Part shown: piece by piece, positions 35,301-36,952 of the stretch
How positions within the stretch are numbered: position 1 is the stretch's first letter
Layout of the letters: each line of letters begins with the position of its first letter
Assembly (NCBI RefSeq): GCF_001467955.1
Contig: NZ_LNYR01000036.1
Location: 354 to 37,305, forward strand
DNA length: 36,952 bases
Source of the DNA: Legionella quateirensis
GTDB lineage: Bacteria; Pseudomonadota; Gammaproteobacteria; Legionellales; Legionellaceae
Reading direction: 5' to 3'
Position numbers and translations under genes: made by a program
Notes under the pieces: model-generated
The model's database searches: none
Told to the model about the DNA's origin: nothing
What the model saw: only the letters and a program-made list of their open reading frames with translations

Positions 35301-36952
35301 ACGATTTCTGTAGCACACGGCAGCTTAACGGCTTTGGCAACGGCAGGGGTGACGATTACGAATAACGGTACAGGAACGGTGACTCTGGTGGGAACTCCAG
35401 CCAACATCACCACCGCCTTGGATGGTTTATCTTACACCCCGGTTGCTGATTACAATGGTTCTGACAGCCTGACGGTCGTTACCAGTGACGGCGCCTTAAA
35501 CGATACGGACAGTATCGCCATTACGGTGACACCCGTTGTGGATATTGCCAACGATGCCATAACCCTGAATGAAGACACGGTGGCTACTTATGATGTGAAT
35601 AACAATGATACCTTTGAAAACGCAGGCCATACCATTACCGCCATTAATAGCACGGCCATTGCCGTTGGCGGCACAGTGGGCGTGGCCAATGGCACAGTGC
35701 TCTTGAATGCCAACGGTACCTTAAGCTTTACGCCAACCGCGAATTACAACGGCAGTACCAGCTTTACTTACACGGTGACTTCCGGTGGGGTTACGGAAAC
35801 GGCTACGGTGAACGTCACGGTGAACCCGGTTAATGACGCCCCAACCAACAGTGTCCCGGGCGCCCAAACGACGAATGAAGACACTGCTCAGGTCTTTAGC
35901 TCTGCCAATGGCAATGCGATAAGCCTTACCGATATAGACAGTGCTTCTGTGACCACCACGATTTCTGTAGCACACGGCAGCTTAACGGCACTGGCAACAG
36001 CAGGGGTGATGATCAGCAATAACGGTACGGACAGTGTGACCTTAACAGGATCTCCTGCTGCTATTACCACCGCTTTGGATGGTTTATCTTACACTCCTGT
36101 TGCTGATTACAACGGAGCTGACAGCTTGACCATAGTCACCAGTGACGGCGCCTTAAGCGATACGGACAGCATTGCCATCACGGTCAATCCAGTCGTGGAT
36201 ATTGCCAACGATGCGGCTACCTTCAATGAAGACACGGTGGCTAATCTTGACGTGAATGCCAATGATACCTTTGAAAACGCAGGCCATACCATCACTGCCA
36301 TTAACGGCACGGCGGTTGACGAAGGCAGCACGGTGGTCGTGGCCAACGGCACAGTGCTCTTGAATGGCGACGGCACTTTAAGCTTTACCCCAACTGCTAA
36401 TTACAATGGCAGTACCAGCTTTACCTACACGGTGACTTCCGGTGGGGTTACGGAAACCGCTACGGTGAACCTGACAGTCAATCCGGTTAATGATGCTCCA
36501 ACCAACAGCGTACCGGGCGCTCAAAGCACGAATGAAGACACCGCTCAGGTCTTTAGCTCTGCTAATGGTAATGCGATAAGCCTCACCGATATAGACAGTG
36601 CTTCTGTGACCACCACGATTTCCGTGGCGCACGGCAGCTTAACGGCACTGGCAACAGCAGGGGTTACCATTACGAATAACGGAACGGGCAGTGTGACCTT
36701 AACGGGATCTCCTGCTGCAATTACCACCGCTTTGGATGGTTTATCTTACATTCCTGTTGCCGATTACAACGGTGCAGACAGCTTGACGGTAGTCACCAGT
36801 GACGGCACCTTAAGTGATACGGACAATATTGCCATTACAGTCAATCCAGTCGTGGATATTGCCAACGATGCAATAACCCTGAATGAAGACACGGTGGCTA
36901 CTTATGATGTGAATAATAATGATACCTTTGAAAACGCAGGCCATACCATCAC
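32316..36952 (+). CDS. rtxA: RtxA/LapA-type giant repeat adhesin (N-terminal part; runs off the window)
   Basis: Open from ATG 32316 to the window end (1545 codons, no stop). GGGGAT lies about 8 bases upstream. Residues 1-~115 form a LapA-type retention module (MLTQAIIGVVRALNGILEKVNAHGEA..., GDILTLLSGEAYI) ending in the LapG protease motif TAAG (107-110, 32634-32645). A VCBS domain follows (about 191-290, FTMDASGNWIYELHDNSPLVDALKAGE), then two cadherin/Ig-like units, and from residue 530 a 219-residue tandem repeat, five copies in view. In known systems the N-plug anchors the type I-secreted adhesin in the outer membrane; LapG releases it when c-di-GMP is low. The C-terminal RTX/secretion part lies outside. 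Expected role: attachment to host cells and biofilm. Confidence 0.9.
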   Translation, partial: MLTQAIIGVVRALNGILEKVNAHGEAHIVKSGATLHQGDILTLLSGEAYIQFIEGFPEALALNKPFPLDGISPALKFGALNANEEIIKEALEKGIDPSLVLDILGATAAGVDVLGSGSESYYLDPMYGSGLVFSGYNTLPLSFDNYRSELDPQGIVFSPISAAPTEEAVIAAPSDTVVIPDIVIPPTVISGIFIGDVTEPGGLNNSIPGAPKFSAQITSIDGFVPGGKTGPLGTFTMDASGNWIYELHDNSPLVDALKAGEVRVVTFDAVATDGTIQKITVNIHGANDAPNAMPENSVVLEDSTLTGNLLTNDKDPEGDPIFITTFKLEGDPTVYQAGQTVTINGKGELAIQANGDFSFTPSPDYNGPIPTTTYKMSDGTMENSTTFSLTIRSVNDAPEGSDKNVTTPEDTPVVIKTTDFGFTDPNDNPADSLQAVKINTLPLEGTLILHGAAVTAGQIISVADINGGSLVYIPATNMNGAINFTFQVQDSGGTLNGGVDLDPTPNTLTINVTPVNDAPINTIPVTQNVNEDLTLVFNTANGNAISLTDIDSASVTTTISVAHGSLMALATAGVTITNNGTGTVTLVGSPANITTALNGLSYTPVADYNGADSLTIVTSDGALSDTDSIAITVNPVVDIANDAITLNEDTVTTYDVNNNDTFENAGHTITAIDGTAIAVGGTVAVANGTVLLNTNGTLSFTPTANYNGSTSFTYTVTSGGVTETATVNLTVNPVNDAPINSVPGAQTTNEDTAQVFSSANGNAISLTDIDSASVTTTISVAHGSLTALATAGVTITNNGTGSVTLTGSPAAITTALDGLSYTPVADYNGADSLTVVTSDGALSDTDNIAITVNPVVDIANDAITVNEDTVATYDVNNNDTFENAGHTITAINGTAIAVGGTVAVANGTVLLNADGTLSFTPAANYNGSTSFTYTVTSGGVTETATVNLTVNPVNDAPTNSVPGAQTTNEDTAQVFSSANGNAISLTDIDSASVTTTISVAHGSLTALATAGVTITNNGTGTVTLVGTPANITTALDGLSYTPVADYNGSDSLTVVTSDGALNDTDSIAITVTPVVDIANDAITLNEDTVATYDVNNNDTFENAGHTITAINSTAIAVGGTVGVANGTVLLNANGTLSFTPTANYNGSTSFTYTVTSGGVTETATVNVTVNPVNDAPTNSVPGAQTTNEDTAQVFSSANGNAISLTDIDSASVTTTISVAHGSLTALATAGVMISNNGTDSVTLTGSPAAITTALDGLSYTPVADYNGADSLTIVTSDGALSDTDSIAITVNPVVDIANDAATFNEDTVANLDVNANDTFENAGHTITAINGTAVDEGSTVVVANGTVLLNGDGTLSFTPTANYNGSTSFTYTVTSGGVTETATVNLTVNPVNDAPTNSVPGAQSTNEDTAQVFSSANGNAISLTDIDSASVTTTISVAHGSLTALATAGVTITNNGTGSVTLTGSPAAITTALDGLSYIPVADYNGADSLTVVTSDGTLSDTDNIAITVNPVVDIANDAITLNEDTVATYDVNNNDTFENAGHTI
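33903..36952 (+). repeat. 657-bp (219-residue) tandem repeats in the adhesin gene
   Basis: Unit starts, set at NED...F..ANGNAISLTDIDSAS, fall at 33903, 34560, 35217, 35874 and 36531, exactly 657 bp apart; the fifth is cut by the window end. Each unit is two Ig/cadherin-like domains: one with AHGSLTALATAGVTITNNGT and ADYNGADSL, one with YDVNNNDTFENAGHTITAI and ANYNGSTSFTYTV, each closed by VNPV(V/N)D. The repeats look markedly richer in G+C than flanking DNA. Short minus-strand open frames recurring every 657 bp are by-products. Confidence 0.95.

Noticed and set aside
34407..36727. Recurring minus-strand open frames of 60 and 84 codons inside the adhesin repeats
   Set aside because: They recur every 657 bp because the sense repeats do; no ribosome-binding sites, and the sense frame is a clear Ig-like repeat protein.
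1..36952. tRNA or rRNA genes
   Set aside because: No cloverleaf-type segments, CCA ends with T-loop consensus or rRNA-like stretches were noticed on either strand by eye; a tRNAscan run would settle it.

Overview
The window reads as a chromosomal stretch of a Legionella-type gammaproteobacterium, probably not L. pneumophila itself. Unique DNA looks about 40% G+C by eye. The gene set fits: a ComEC/type IV pilus block, a tandem pair of Pht-type MFS carriers beside thymidine kinase, hslVU, a LapA/RtxA-type giant adhesin, and orphan proteins that look like Dot/Icm effectors. From memory, the order comEC-pilE-pilY1-pilX-pilW-pilV-fimT-rhlE ... tdk-pht-pht-deoB-hslVU ... yihY-rtxA resembles the L. 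pneumophila lpg062x-lpg064x region; I could not check this.

Layout. 1-3.5 kb (minus strand): an APH-family kinase translationally coupled to the Ada methyltransferase, then a Bcr/CflA-like MFS exporter. 3.5-13.4 kb (minus): comEC, a 0.8 kb palindromic-repeat region, and the minor-pilin operon fimT-pilV-pilW-pilX-pilY1-pilE with 4-bp overlaps between some genes. ComEC (DNA channel) and the pili (DNA capture, adhesion, twitching) are linked in transformation. 13.8-17.9 kb (minus): the DEAD-box helicase rhlE, a secreted polysaccharide deacetylase, and an orphan 446-residue protein with two internal copies of one module and an acidic, Ser-rich tail. 18.6-27 kb (plus): an ArnT-like glycosyltransferase, then the tightly packed tdk-pht-pht-deoB group (import, phosphorylation and sugar recycling of nucleosides), then hslV-hslU behind a near-consensus sigma-32 heat-shock promoter. 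27.4-30.5 kb (plus): two unusual genes. One resembles the catalytic N-domain of glutamyl-tRNA reductase without its NADPH domain. The other is a CCA-adding/poly(A)-polymerase-type nucleotidyltransferase behind a long disordered leader. Then a convergent YihY membrane protein, and from 32.3 kb to the window end the start of a giant adhesin with a LapG-type TAAG site and an exact 657-bp tandem repeat.

Most intergenic gaps over 300 bp are filled by palindromic repeats of at least three families. In one place the nesting is clear: a 212-bp element with inverted-repeat ends sits inside an older palindrome, flanked by a 9-bp direct repeat, and removing it restores the older palindrome exactly.

The strongest candidates for something undescribed are the adjacent pair of tRNA-enzyme-derived proteins (27.4-30.5 kb), an 18-bp promoter motif shared between the first of them and the giant adhesin, and the internally duplicated orphan at 16.5-17.9 kb.
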